From a virus: DNA of 40,476 bases. A model generated the notes under the pieces. That model saw only the letters and a program-made list of their open reading frames with translations. It ran no database searches and was not told the origin of the DNA. Position numbers and translations under genes: made by a program. The stretch is from positions 1 to 40,476 of the IMG/VR virus record IMGVR_UViG_3300044720_000108; one strand, written 5' to 3'. Position 1 is the stretch's first letter; every line of letters begins with the position of its first letter. Below, piece after piece: positions 26,757-35,615 of this stretch.

Positions 26757-29360
26757 ATGACCCGCGCGTACTTCTTCCCGTCGCACGACGTGTTCGCCCG
26801 CCAGCCGTACTACAACTCCCCCGTCACCTCGACGGCGACGCTGGAGTGCGTGTACTTCACCGACGAGGCCATGACGGCTGTCGCGGACGTGGCGTACACG
26901 GCGGACGGCGACGCGCTCGCGGGCGGGGTCGCGGTCGTGAACAGCGAGTCGCAGGTCGCGGGCCTCTACGCCGCCGTTGACACCCTCTACGAGCTGGCGC
27001 CGGGGAAGACCGAGCCGTACGCGATCTTCGCGGCGACGGACGCCTCCGAAGTTGCGGCGGCGCTCGCGGCCGAGGTGAACGCCCGGGTCGCGGGCGACTC
27101 GGGCGCGACGGCTGCGCTGGGCGCCCACGTCGCCGCCCCGGACCCTCACGGTGATCGCGCGGACGCGGCTGGCAGGTACGTGCCGCTGACGCAGCGCGAC
27201 GCGCCGAGCGGCTACGCGGGCCTCGACGGGTCAGGGCACGTCCCGGACGCTCTGATCCCGTCCACGGTGACGCGTGACAGCGAGCTGGCGAACGCGCTCG
27301 CCGCTCTCGTCAACGCCTCGCCCACCACGTTGGACACGCTCGGCGAGATCGCGGCCGCGATGGGCAACGACCCGAACCTGGCCGCGACGCTGACGGCATC
27401 GATCGGGACGAAGCTCGCGACCACAACGGCAGCCGCGACGTACGAGGCGGGCACGACCGCCGTCCTGCACGTTTCCGCGACCGGCTCCGACGCAGCGTCC
27501 GGCGCCAACTTCTCGACCGCGAAGGCCACCATCGCCGCCGCCTACGCGGCGCTGCCCGCGACCGGCGGCGTGATCGAGGTCGGCGCTGGGACATTCAGCA
27601 CCGCCACCACGCCGACGACCTCGACGGCCAGCAAGCATGTGACGATCCGCGGCCGGGGCATCGGGGTCACGACCCTGACCCGCTCCGCTGCGGTGCAGGT
27701 GCTGAACCTCAACGGCGCGGGCGCGAACGTCGTCCTGGAGCACCTGACCGTGGACGGCGCGGCGCTCGCCGCGTCCTGTGTGCGCATCTCGGGGCTCAAC
27801 CGCTTCGAGGCGTCCCGGGTCCGCTTCAAGGGCGCCGGTGTGCCGGGCTTCGCCGCCGGGCACTTCTCCGGCTTCGACGGCCTGTTCGCCTCGGCCGGGG
27901 ACGGGCAGACGGACACGGTCGTTCTGCGGGACTGCACGTTCGAGGACTGCGAGCGCGACGGGCTGTTCGCGTTCGGCGGCATCAAGCACTTCTACGAGTC
28001 GGGCACCCGGTACGCGGGCTGCGGCCGGTTCGGCTCGGCGCTGTCCCAGAACTCGGCGAACACGTTCGGCCCGCAGACCGTCCGCCGCCGCGCGGTCGTG
28101 GCGTCCGGGTGCGGCGCGGGCGGGTTCTCCACCGAGACCCACGCGTCCCTGACGATCTGCGAGCTGGACGACGACGTCGTCGTCCTCGACTGCGGGAACA
28201 ACGACTGGACGTACGGCTGGGGCTACGCGGCCGGGGTCAACACGCAGGGCAAGGTCCGGGCGACGGGCCGCCGATGCGGGAAGACGAACGTCGGCGCGTA
28301 CCCGATCGTCGGGGTGCTGCTGATCGACAGCGGCGGGCCGGTCACGGTCGACGCTGACGTGTCGGAGTCGCAGAGCCACGGCGTGTTCGTCAACCGCTCC
28401 GGCGCGCTGGCCCCCTTCACGCACACCGTCAACGTCCGCAGCAGGGCGAACACCGCCTGCGGCGTCTACGCCTACAACACCGCCGCACCGGTCGTCACGG
28501 GCAGCGCCGTCCTCAACGGCCAGCACGGCGTCTACGCGGAGCTGTGCACCGGCGCCGTGATCGGGCCGATGGAGCTGCGGGACAACAGCCAGAGCGCGGC
28601 GAACACGTACGCGGCGGTGAAGACGAAGGACGGCGACGGCCCGGTCCTCACCGGCCTCCACATCGTCGGCACGTCGCACAAGTACGCCTGGGAGAACGTC
28701 AACTGCGCCTACCCGACGTGGGAGGGCAACAGCCCGCAGTCGTGGGGCACGGCCTGGTTCAGCGACGCGGGCGGCACCGACGCGACCGGCACGGTGAACC
28801 GGGGCCGGCGCGCGTTCTCCGGTCTCGCCAAGGCCCCGACGACGGGCACCTGGTCCGTGGGCGACACCATGACGGCGCCCGGCGGGGAGCGGTTCACCTG
28901 CACCGTCGCCGGCACGCCCGGGACGTGGGTGTCGAGCATGCCGGGCCATGTCGAGGTGCACGCGGGCGCGACGCCGGACGCGAACACGAACTGGCCCGGG
29001 ATCGTGGGCCTGTCCGCGACCGCCTACCTGAACATGTCGATGGACACGCAGGGCGGGCCGACGGTCAACGACACCATCTCCTACGACCTGCCCATCGGCG
29101 CGGGGACGTGGACGCTCGACCTGCTGCACCTCGCCGGGACGAACCGCGGCATCTACACCGTGGCGGTGGACGGGGTGACGGTCGGCACGGTGGACGGCTA
29201 CAACGCGGTGCTGTCCGCCGTGCGGGGCCAGGTCACCGGCATCGCCGTGGCGACGGGCGGGACGCACCGGGTGACGCTGACGGTGGCGACGAAGAACGCC
29301 ACGTCCACGAGCTACCGGGGCTCGGTCTCGGCGATCATGCTGACCCGGACGGCGCCGTGA
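26757..29360 (+). CDS. Beta-helix receptor-binding or head-fibre protein
   Basis: An 867-residue protein with GGAAGG upstream. The N-terminus (1-130) is a beta-rich attachment domain (AYFFPSHDVFARQPYYNSPV), then a helical/stalk part with YVPLTQRDAPSGYAGLDGSG. Residues about 236-650 form a pectate-lyase-type right-handed beta helix (HVSATGSDAASGANFSTAKA, GGVIEVGAGTFSTATTPTTS, VVLEHLTVDGAALAASCVRI). The last 140 residues look like a carbohydrate-binding jelly roll (GTWTLDLLHLAGTNRGIYTV). Such proteins bind or depolymerise surface glycans. Its place among head genes, not after the tape measure, is unusual and suggests a capsid- or neck-attached fibre. Confidence 0.85.
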   Translation: MTRAYFFPSHDVFARQPYYNSPVTSTATLECVYFTDEAMTAVADVAYTADGDALAGGVAVVNSESQVAGLYAAVDTLYELAPGKTEPYAIFAATDASEVAAALAAEVNARVAGDSGATAALGAHVAAPDPHGDRADAAGRYVPLTQRDAPSGYAGLDGSGHVPDALIPSTVTRDSELANALAALVNASPTTLDTLGEIAAAMGNDPNLAATLTASIGTKLATTTAAATYEAGTTAVLHVSATGSDAASGANFSTAKATIAAAYAALPATGGVIEVGAGTFSTATTPTTSTASKHVTIRGRGIGVTTLTRSAAVQVLNLNGAGANVVLEHLTVDGAALAASCVRISGLNRFEASRVRFKGAGVPGFAAGHFSGFDGLFASAGDGQTDTVVLRDCTFEDCERDGLFAFGGIKHFYESGTRYAGCGRFGSALSQNSANTFGPQTVRRRAVVASGCGAGGFSTETHASLTICELDDDVVVLDCGNNDWTYGWGYAAGVNTQGKVRATGRRCGKTNVGAYPIVGVLLIDSGGPVTVDADVSESQSHGVFVNRSGALAPFTHTVNVRSRANTACGVYAYNTAAPVVTGSAVLNGQHGVYAELCTGAVIGPMELRDNSQSAANTYAAVKTKDGDGPVLTGLHIVGTSHKYAWENVNCAYPTWEGNSPQSWGTAWFSDAGGTDATGTVNRGRRAFSGLAKAPTTGTWSVGDTMTAPGGERFTCTVAGTPGTWVSSMPGHVEVHAGATPDANTNWPGIVGLSATAYLNMSMDTQGGPTVNDTISYDLPIGAGTWTLDLLHLAGTNRGIYTVAVDGVTVGTVDGYNAVLSAVRGQVTGIAVATGGTHRVTLTVATKNATSTSYRGSVSAIMLTRTAP

Positions 29361-29941
29361 GCACCCCAGCGACCGCCCTGGGGATCGTGACGCTGGGCGA
29401 GGTCAAGGCGCACCTGCTGATGACGGCGACGGAGACGCCGAACGACGCCGCGCTCCAGCAGGCGATCGACGCGGTCACGAAGATGCTGGAACGCCGCGGC
29501 TACTCCGAGACCAAGGAGTACACGCAGGACGTGTACTCCCCGCGGAGCGTCATCATCTTGTCGCACTACCCGGTGGTGGCGATCGTCTCCGTGACGGCGT
29601 ACTCCGGCGGGGTGCCGCGCGCGTATGCGCTGGCCGACCCGACCGCTGCGCCGGCGAACGACACGTACACGGCGAACCTCGGCGGCGGGCTCGTGACACC
29701 GGACGGGTCCTGGCCCTACGGGTCCACGGTTCGCGTCGTCTACACCGCCGGGTACACCGGGGACCCGGACCTCGCGTGGGCCGTCAAGGAGCAGGTCCGG
29801 CGGTGGTTCATGGAGCCGTACGGCCTCGGCTCGGAGACCTACGGTCCCGCAGACGCCGCCGCTCGGCTCCCCGCTCAAGCCGCCGGCCTGGACCCGGACG
29901 TAGAGGCCATGCTGCCCGTACGCGTCTCGCAGGTGGGTTGA
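29357..29941 (+). CDS. Head-tail connector (gp6-like adaptor)
   Basis: A 194-residue protein from GTG 29357 (GTGA overlap). GIVTLGEVKAHLLMTATETP, AALQQAIDAVTKMLERRGYS, VVYTAGYTGDPDLAWAVKEQ and VRRWFMEPYG follow the phage head-tail adaptor plan (HK97 gp6/SPP1 gp15-like): an N-terminal helix pair, a central beta part and a C-terminal helix. It attaches below the portal. Confidence 0.85.
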   Translation: MSTPATALGIVTLGEVKAHLLMTATETPNDAALQQAIDAVTKMLERRGYSETKEYTQDVYSPRSVIILSHYPVVAIVSVTAYSGGVPRAYALADPTAAPANDTYTANLGGGLVTPDGSWPYGSTVRVVYTAGYTGDPDLAWAVKEQVRRWFMEPYGLGSETYGPADAAARLPAQAAGLDPDVEAMLPVRVSQVG

Positions 29942-30321
29942 TGTTGCTGCTGTCCATCCAGGACGCGAAGGCCGAGCTGTTCGCCCTGCTGGCCCCTGAC
30001 GGCGTCTCGGCGGCCGAGAGCGTCAGCGAGGTCAAGCCGCACGACGGCCCGGTGAGCTGGCCCGAGGCGGGCAAGGCGGTCGTGACCGTGGCGACGGGCG
30101 GCATGGCGCCGCTGGACTGGATCGTCACCGTGCGTGTGTACGCGCACGCGGCTAACGATCCTGCCGGGGCGGCGGACCTGATCGACCGCGCCATGCCCGC
30201 CATCGACGAGCTGTTCGGTGCGCGCTTCGGCCGGCAGGTCTGGCGCGGCCCCGAGTACCGCGAGGACTTGAAGGCTCTCGTCGCGTCCTGCGACGTGGCG
30301 ATGCCCAGGGAGGACTTCTGA
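29941..30321 (+). CDS. Tail terminator-like protein
   Basis: A 126-residue protein from ATG 29941 (TGATG overlap). LLLSIQDAKAELFALLAPDG, WIVTVRVYAHAANDPAGAAD and the final DLKALVASCDVAMPREDF suggest the small alpha/beta fold of tail terminators/minor tail proteins that cap the tail tube at the neck. Assignment rests on size, pattern and position between connector and gp10-like genes. Confidence 0.68.
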   Translation: MLLLSIQDAKAELFALLAPDGVSAAESVSEVKPHDGPVSWPEAGKAVVTVATGGMAPLDWIVTVRVYAHAANDPAGAADLIDRAMPAIDELFGARFGRQVWRGPEYREDLKALVASCDVAMPREDF

Positions 30322-30497
30322 TGCCAAGGTCGGTCTACGTCGCGCCAGACGGAACGCACTGGATGCCGACGCACCCGGACAGCCTGGGCTGGACCGGCTG
30401 GGTTCCGGGCGAGGACGGCGTCTGGCTCCGCACTGACGCGGAGTTCCACGCCTCGTACCCCGACGCGCCGAAGTGGCGGACTGACGATGCACGCTGA
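30321..30497 (+). CDS. Small Trp-rich protein
   Basis: A 58-residue protein from ATG 30321 (TGATG overlap) with five tryptophans spread along it (YVAPDGTHWMPTHPDSLGWT, GWVPGEDGVWLRTDAEFHAS). It overlaps the methyltransferase start by 11 bases. No family recognised; it could be a small virion or enzyme-partner protein. Confidence 0.65.
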   Translation: MPRSVYVAPDGTHWMPTHPDSLGWTGWVPGEDGVWLRTDAEFHASYPDAPKWRTDDAR

Positions 30498-30975
30498 GGC
30501 CCGCGCGTTCGTCGCGGATGCAGTCGCGGGGCGGACGTTCGGTCGTGTCGTGGAGGTCGGCTCTCGCGATGTGAACGGCGTCGTCCGTGACCTGTTCGGC
30601 GACTGCGAGTACCTCGGCATCGACATGACGGACGGCCCTGGCGTCGATCTTGTCGCGGACGGGGCGACAGTGCGGCTGCCCCGCAAGGCGGACGCGGTGG
30701 TGTGTTGCGAGGTGCTGGAGCACACGCCCGACGCGGAGGCGATCGTGAAGAACCTCCTGCGGCTCGTCCGTAGGGGAGGGCTCGTAATCGTCACGGCGGC
30801 GTGTGACCCGCGGCCTCCGCACTCGGCGACCGATGGGGGGCCGGTGCGCGACGGCGAGTTCTACGCCAACGTCAGCCCGGCAGACCTCGACCGCTGGCTG
30901 AACACGGGCGACGGGTCCGGCTACATCACCGCCAACGAGACGCGCGGCGACGTGTACGCATGGGTAGAGCGCTGA
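30487..30975 (+). CDS. SAM-dependent class I methyltransferase
   Basis: A 162-residue Rossmann-type methyltransferase. Motif I is GRVVEVGSRDVNG (about 19-31). CEYLGIDMTDGPGVDLVADG holds the second-strand acidic residue, ADAVVCCEVLEHTPDAEAIV is motif IV of the Methyltransf_11 type, and LLRLVRRGGLVIVTAACDPR is the following strand. The substrate is unknown. Placed among neck genes with a glycosyltransferase two genes on, so it may methylate a sugar or a virion protein (inference). Confidence 0.85.
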   Translation: MHAEARAFVADAVAGRTFGRVVEVGSRDVNGVVRDLFGDCEYLGIDMTDGPGVDLVADGATVRLPRKADAVVCCEVLEHTPDAEAIVKNLLRLVRRGGLVIVTAACDPRPPHSATDGGPVRDGEFYANVSPADLDRWLNTGDGSGYITANETRGDVYAWVER

Positions 30976-31430
30976 TGCGCACAGTGGCCGACCTGCCGAT
31001 GATCGCCAAGCAGGTGACCCGTGCCGTGAAGGGCGCCGACGCCGCGGCTGTCAAGGAGGCCACGGCGGTCATCGGCGCGGCGGCGAAGCGGTCGGTCGCA
31101 ACGGTCGTCACCTCGGGTCGGCTGCGCGGGGTCGGGACGGACGGCGCTGCGGTCGGTGTCCGGGTCCTGTACTCGGCGCGCCCGTCACCTCGGGGAGCGA
31201 TCGCCGCCAAGGGGCCTCTGCACCTGATCGAGTTCGACAACCGGCCGCACCGGATCGTCCCGAAGCGCGGCTCCGCGCTCAGCTTCGGCGGCAGGGCCGT
31301 CGCCTCGGTGGCGCACCCGGGCACGAAGGGCAAGCACCCGTTCGGCAAGGGCATCGCCGAAGGGGTCGCGGTCGGCAAGCGTGCCGGGGCTGCGGCGGCG
31401 GCGGCGCACGTCGCGCGGAGCCTCCGGTAG
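30975..31430 (+). CDS. HK97 gp10-like head-tail/neck protein
   Basis: A 151-residue protein; start ATG 30975 by TGATG overlap (ATG 30960 also possible). TRAVKGADAAAVKEATAVIG, LIEFDNRPHRIVPKRGSALS, then HPGTKGKHPFGKGIAEGV: the H.GT....PF end is typical of HK97 gp10-like neck proteins. Basic and Ala-rich. Completes the connector set with the genes at 29357 and 29941. Confidence 0.83.
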   Translation: MRTVADLPMIAKQVTRAVKGADAAAVKEATAVIGAAAKRSVATVVTSGRLRGVGTDGAAVGVRVLYSARPSPRGAIAAKGPLHLIEFDNRPHRIVPKRGSALSFGGRAVASVAHPGTKGKHPFGKGIAEGVAVGKRAGAAAAAAHVARSLR

Positions 31431-32449
31431 TGCGCGTCCTCCTCGCCCAGCCGGGTCCCAGTTTCTCCGTCTCGGACGTCGCAGAGGGGTGGGTCGAGGG
31501 CCTGCGTGAGTGCGGCGCCAAGGTCGGCGTGTTCAACCTCGCTGACCGCCTGACGTTCTACGGGTCGGCGATGCAGAAGCGCGGGCGCCGGTACATGCCC
31601 ATGCTCGATCAGGACTCGGCGCAGCGGCTCGCCGTCAACGGGCTGCTGTCCCACTGCTTCCAGATGGCGCCCGACGTGCTGGTCGTCGTGTCGGCCTTCT
31701 ACACGCCGAACGATCTGCTCGACCTGATCCGCGCGCGCGGTGTGAAGGTCGTCGTCCTGCACACCGAGTCCCCGTACCAGGACGACGAGCAGGCGGACCG
31801 GGCGCTGCACGCGGACCTGAACATCGTCAACGACCCGACGAACCTCTCCGCGTTCCCTGCGGGCACCTACTACCAGCCGCACTCCTACCGGCCGTCCGTG
31901 CATCACCCGGACGGCCGGTCCCGGGAGGTCGACTTCGGGTTCGTCGGGACCGGCTACCCGTCGCGCGTGGAGTTCCTGGAGCGCGTCGACCTGAGCGGCC
32001 TGCGGGTGCTGCTCGGCGGGAACTGGCAGGGCCTCGCCGAAGGCTCGCCGCTGCGCGACCACCTGGCGCACCCTGTCGGCGACTGCATGGACAACACCGA
32101 CACGGCCGACCTGTACCGGTCGTGCCGCGTGTCGGCGAACCTGTACCGCCGCGAGGCGAACCGTCCCGACCTGTCGGCCGGTGTGGCGATGGGGCCGCGC
32201 GAGGTGGAGCTCGCCGCGTGCGGCGCATTCTTCCTTCGGGACCCGAGGCCCGAGTCGGACGAGGTGCTGCCGATGCTGCCCTCGTTCTCCTCCCCGGAGG
32301 AGCTCAGCGACCTGCTGCGCTGGTGGCTGGCCGACGACGCGCGACGCGAGGCGGCTGCCGCCTGCGCCCGGGCTGCTGTCAAGGACCGCACGTTCAAGCA
32401 CGCCGCCGCGCGCCTTCTGCGCCGGCTCGACACGGCCAAAGCGGCCTGA
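31430..32449 (+). CDS. Glycosyltransferase (CgeB/GT-B-like)
   Basis: A 339-residue enzyme of the GT-B fold. N-terminal half: RVLLAQPGPSFSVSDVAEGW, LNIVNDPTNLSAFPAGTYYQ. C-terminal half: VDFGFVGTGYPSRVEFLERV, LLGGNWQGLAEGSPLRDHLA, and VAMGPREVELAACGAFFLRD with FSSPEELSDLLRWWLADD, the nucleotide-sugar-binding end seen in CgeB-like proteins. Likely transfers a sugar onto a virion protein; glycosylated capsids and tail tubes are known in actinophages. GTG 31430 in a TAGTG overlap, directly before the major tail gene. Confidence 0.85.
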   Translation: MRVLLAQPGPSFSVSDVAEGWVEGLRECGAKVGVFNLADRLTFYGSAMQKRGRRYMPMLDQDSAQRLAVNGLLSHCFQMAPDVLVVVSAFYTPNDLLDLIRARGVKVVVLHTESPYQDDEQADRALHADLNIVNDPTNLSAFPAGTYYQPHSYRPSVHHPDGRSREVDFGFVGTGYPSRVEFLERVDLSGLRVLLGGNWQGLAEGSPLRDHLAHPVGDCMDNTDTADLYRSCRVSANLYRREANRPDLSAGVAMGPREVELAACGAFFLRDPRPESDEVLPMLPSFSSPEELSDLLRWWLADDARREAAAACARAAVKDRTFKHAAARLLRRLDTAKAA

Positions 32450-32464
32450 CCGGAGGAGAGCACC

Positions 32465-32863
32465 ATGGGACGGATCGCAGGCGACAAGGGTCAGGTGTAC
32501 TTCGACGTGGCGGGAGGCGGACAGGCGTCCCCGCTGCCGTTCATGGCGAAGTGGAAGATCAGCTTCAAGACCGACCGCTACGACCAGACGGCGATGGGCG
32601 ACAAGAACAAGGTCCGGACGCAGGGCCTGCCCGACGCCACTGGTGACTTCTCCGGGCACTACGACGACGCCACGGCGCAGACCTACACCGCGGCGGTCGA
32701 CGGGGCCGGGCGGAAGTGGTACCTGTACCCGAACCGCAACACGCCGGGGCAGTACTTTTTCGGCATGATCAACGCCGACTACGAGGTCGACGGCGGCACC
32801 GGCACGGGCGTCAGCGTCGCGTGCTCCTGGGACGCTGCGGACGTCATCCAGAAGGTCGGCTAG
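32465..32863 (+). CDS. Major tail (tube) protein
   Basis: A 132-residue protein with a strong GGAGGAG before the ATG, consistent with high expression. Beta-rich: KGQVYFDVAGGGQASPLPFM, AKWKISFKTDRYDQTAMGDK, SGHYDDATAQTYTAAVDGAG and YFFGMINADYEVDGGTGTGV. The immediate followers are the frameshifted chaperones and the tape measure, the fixed order of siphovirus tails. Confidence 0.85.
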   Translation: MGRIAGDKGQVYFDVAGGGQASPLPFMAKWKISFKTDRYDQTAMGDKNKVRTQGLPDATGDFSGHYDDATAQTYTAAVDGAGRKWYLYPNRNTPGQYFFGMINADYEVDGGTGTGVSVACSWDAADVIQKVG

Positions 32864-32865
32864 CC

Positions 32866-33243
32866 GTGCCGTTCACGGTGAAGGTCGACGGAATTGTGCA
32901 CAGCGCGGACGACCTGACCGTCGCGGAGGCCACGGCGATCGAGGCTGCCGTGCGCGCGGCGGGCGTTGAGTCGAGCGGGTGGGGGCAGCTCAACCCGTTC
33001 CGCTCGATGCCGGTGGCGGCGGCGATGCTGGCGACCTTCTTGGTGCGCCTGGGCCGGTCGGACGCCGAGGCACAGGCGGAGGTGTCGAACCTGACCATCC
33101 GCACGATCAACAGGGTGTTCGGCTATGTCGAGGACGACGACCTGCCGGACATGTTCGCGGACGGCATCCCAAAAGGGGAGGGCGGACCGGCGACGAGTGG
33201 GTCTGCTGGTGCGCCGAGCGGTTCGGATGGGCCCCGGACGTAA
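32866..33243 (+). CDS. Tail assembly chaperone, short (G-like) form
   Basis: A 125-residue protein from GTG 32866. Helical body (EATAIEAAVRAAGVESSGWG, MLATFLVRLGRSDAEAQAEV, TINRVFGYVEDDDLPDMFAD) and a low-complexity Gly/Ser end after the slippery site. Acts with the longer frameshift product to wrap the tape measure during tail assembly. Confidence 0.85.
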   Translation: MPFTVKVDGIVHSADDLTVAEATAIEAAVRAAGVESSGWGQLNPFRSMPVAAAMLATFLVRLGRSDAEAQAEVSNLTIRTINRVFGYVEDDDLPDMFADGIPKGEGGPATSGSAGAPSGSDGPRT

Positions 33244-33305
33244 CCCGTCGTCAGACGTTCCGCGACCTGCGGCTTCTGTCAGAAGCAATCGACAGCATCG
33301 AGTGA
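32866..33305 (+). CDS. Tail assembly chaperone, long form by -1 frameshift (G-T)
   Basis: Reading shifts back one base at CCCAAAA (33168-33174, zero frame ATC CCA AAA). The -1 frame then continues with natural sequence (GDEWVCWCAERFGWAPDVTR, RQTFRDLRLLSEAIDSIE) to the stop at 33303-33305, giving about 146 residues (join 32866..33174, 33174..33305). The WCAERFGW-like segment with its helical end is typical of the T domain. This conserved siphovirus recoding sets the ratio of G to G-T. Confidence 0.85.
33168..33174 (+). promoter_or_regulatory. Slippery heptamer for -1 frameshift
   Basis: CCCAAAA in the right register (C CCA AAA) at the end of the first chaperone frame, followed by GGGG; both tRNAs can re-pair after slipping. 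The alternative A AAA GGG one codon later is less favourable. Confidence 0.82.
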
Positions 33306-33326
33306 AGTAGGGAGGGGTCGGTCGAC

Positions 33327-35615
33327 GTGGGTCTCACCATGGAACGGCTCCTCTACATCATCGAGTCGAAGCTCGACGGCAAGGGGATGGACGAGTTCTC
33401 GACGAAGGCCGAGAAGATCGCGGACCGGGCGACGCTGGCGAAGGCGGAGGTCCGCGATCTTCAGCGCCAGGTCGACACCAAGCCCAACGCGAAGAACGCG
33501 GAGCAGACGGCGGCGAAGCTCGGCATCGCACAGCGGGAGGCAGCCAAGGCAGAGGCGGCTCTGGCGGCGCTTGGGGCGCAGTCCGGTCGGACGAATCAGA
33601 TGATCGGACTGCTCGGCCCGAAGGCCGAGCAGCTCGCCGGCAGCCTGCGATCCACGGCAGCCCCGGCCGCTGCCGCCAGCGCCGCGATCGGCCTCGCCTC
33701 GAAGGTGATCGGCGAGGGCATCAGCACGTACGTCGCGGCTGCGTCGGAGGTGCGGGCGTACCAGCGCGTGACCCTCGCGTCCGCCAAGGACTCGTCGATC
33801 CTTGCGTTCCAGTTCAAGGAACTGGGCATCGACGCGGACACCGGCACGACCGCCCTGTTCCGGCTCAACAAGACCTTGGGGACCACGCCCGAGAAGATCA
33901 CTGGCCTTGGCATCGCCGTTGCAAAGACGAAGGACGGCCAGGTAGACACGATCGGCACGCTGCACAACCTCGCCGACGCGTACAAAGGGACCGAGGACCC
34001 CGCGCGCCGTGCCGCGATCGTGCAGGCAGCGTTCGGCCGGGGCGGCCAGGAGGCAGCCAAGTACCTCGCATCCTCCAACGAGCAGCTCCGGGAGTTCGCC
34101 CACGAGGCGGAGGCGACGAACCACATCTTCAGCGGCGACGACACGGCGCTGGCAAAGCAGTACCAGCTCGCCACGCGCGAGCTCCACGCGTCGTTCTCGG
34201 GACTCAGCGTCGAGGTCGGCAAGGTGGCGACGCCCGCCGTCCTCGACTTCACCCGAGGGCTCGTCAAGGTCGTCGAGGTGGCGGACCGCCTGGCAAGCCA
34301 TGTCGGCGGGCTCGGCAAGGTGTTCTCCGCAGCGGTCTCTCTCGCGGTGCCGTTCGCCGGACCGCTCATGGCGCTGGGCCACGAGTCCGACGAAGCCGCG
34401 AAGAAGTCCGCCGCGCTCGCCGACGCACAGGCGGCAGCCGCCGACGCGGCCCGGTACGAGCAGGAGAACGAGGCCGCCCTGGCGGCGACCCTCGACGACC
34501 AGGCGACCAAGTCGCTCGCCGCCGCGAACGCCACACTGGCCCACTCCCGCGCGCACCTGACGCTGGAACGGTCCGGTCTGTCCGTCCAGCAGGCGCAGCA
34601 GGCCGTCAACGACCTGAGCCTTCAGGGCGAGCAGCGGACCCGCGCGCTCCGCGACGCCGAGGAGCGGCTCACCGACTCCCGCGCCCGGCTCGGACAGGCG
34701 ACGCGCGCGACCGCGCAGAAGCAGCAGGAGTACGACCGGATCGTCAAGGGCTTCGGCGCCAGCAGCCGCGAAGCCGCCGCGGCCCAGCGAGAGCTCTACG
34801 ACGCGACCCTGTCCGCGCAAGGCGCGAGCCTCGACCTAGCGGACGCCCGCCAGCGCGTCGCGGACGCCCTCAACGACTACAACCAGGCCCGGGCACAGTT
34901 CGGCACCGGCTCCGCCGAGGAGGTCGCGGCCCAGCGAGCCCTCCAGCGCGCGCAGCTCGAGGTCACCCTGGCGACGGAGCGCAAGACAGACGCCCAGCAG
35001 GCCGAGGCCGACGCCGGGAAGAACGCCAACGACGTCGTGAACGGCACCGGCCCGGCATCCGACAAGGCCAAGACGGCGCTCGCCGCGCTCACCGAGGCGC
35101 AGAAGGCGGAGCGTGATGCCTCCCGCGGGGTCCGCGACGCGGCCCAGGCCGTCACCGATGCCCACCGCGCGGGTGCAGGCGCCGCTCTGCAACGGCGGTC
35201 CGCCGAGCTGGCGCTGCGCGAGGCGTACGTGTCCCAGACCGAGACCTACGCCAACTACGCCAAGGCGCTCACCGACGAGCAGAAGGCGCAGGCCGCCGCG
35301 AACGGCACGACGTGGACTGCGGCGCAGTACAACGGAGCGCTGCTGGCGAACCTCAAGGGGATCGTCACTGCGGCTCCCGCCGCCCGCGATGCCCTGCGCG
35401 AGTACGTCGCGCTGCTCCAGACGCTCTCTCCGACCGCGGAGGCGAAGCGCGCCGAGACCCGGGCGCGGCTCAGCGACCGCCTCGACGGGGTGGGCGGCAA
35501 CTCGACGCTGACGGTCGTGCTGACCCTCGACGGCGCGGTGGCGGCGCAGGCCGTCGTCCCCCACCTTCCGGCAGCCCAGCGGACGAGCTTCGGGCGGGGA
35601 GCCGCGAGGTCATGA
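33327..35615 (+). CDS. Tape measure protein
   Basis: A 762-residue, Ala-rich, mostly helical protein that sets tail length. N-terminal coiled coil (KAEKIADRATLAKAEVRDLQ), a central Gly/Ala membrane-active segment (SAAIGLASKVIGEGISTYVA and LGKVFSAAVSLAVPFAGPLM), then long heptad-rich coils (ERLTDSRARLGQATRATAQK, ALQRAQLEVTLATERKTDAQ). GTG 33327 chosen with GGAGGGG upstream; ATG 33339 is an alternative. From the usual 1.5 angstrom per residue the tail would be a little over 100 nm (inference). Confidence 0.93.
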   Translation: MGLTMERLLYIIESKLDGKGMDEFSTKAEKIADRATLAKAEVRDLQRQVDTKPNAKNAEQTAAKLGIAQREAAKAEAALAALGAQSGRTNQMIGLLGPKAEQLAGSLRSTAAPAAAASAAIGLASKVIGEGISTYVAAASEVRAYQRVTLASAKDSSILAFQFKELGIDADTGTTALFRLNKTLGTTPEKITGLGIAVAKTKDGQVDTIGTLHNLADAYKGTEDPARRAAIVQAAFGRGGQEAAKYLASSNEQLREFAHEAEATNHIFSGDDTALAKQYQLATRELHASFSGLSVEVGKVATPAVLDFTRGLVKVVEVADRLASHVGGLGKVFSAAVSLAVPFAGPLMALGHESDEAAKKSAALADAQAAAADAARYEQENEAALAATLDDQATKSLAAANATLAHSRAHLTLERSGLSVQQAQQAVNDLSLQGEQRTRALRDAEERLTDSRARLGQATRATAQKQQEYDRIVKGFGASSREAAAAQRELYDATLSAQGASLDLADARQRVADALNDYNQARAQFGTGSAEEVAAQRALQRAQLEVTLATERKTDAQQAEADAGKNANDVVNGTGPASDKAKTALAALTEAQKAERDASRGVRDAAQAVTDAHRAGAGAALQRRSAELALREAYVSQTETYANYAKALTDEQKAQAAANGTTWTAAQYNGALLANLKGIVTAAPAARDALREYVALLQTLSPTAEAKRAETRARLSDRLDGVGGNSTLTVVLTLDGAVAAQAVVPHLPAAQRTSFGRGAARS

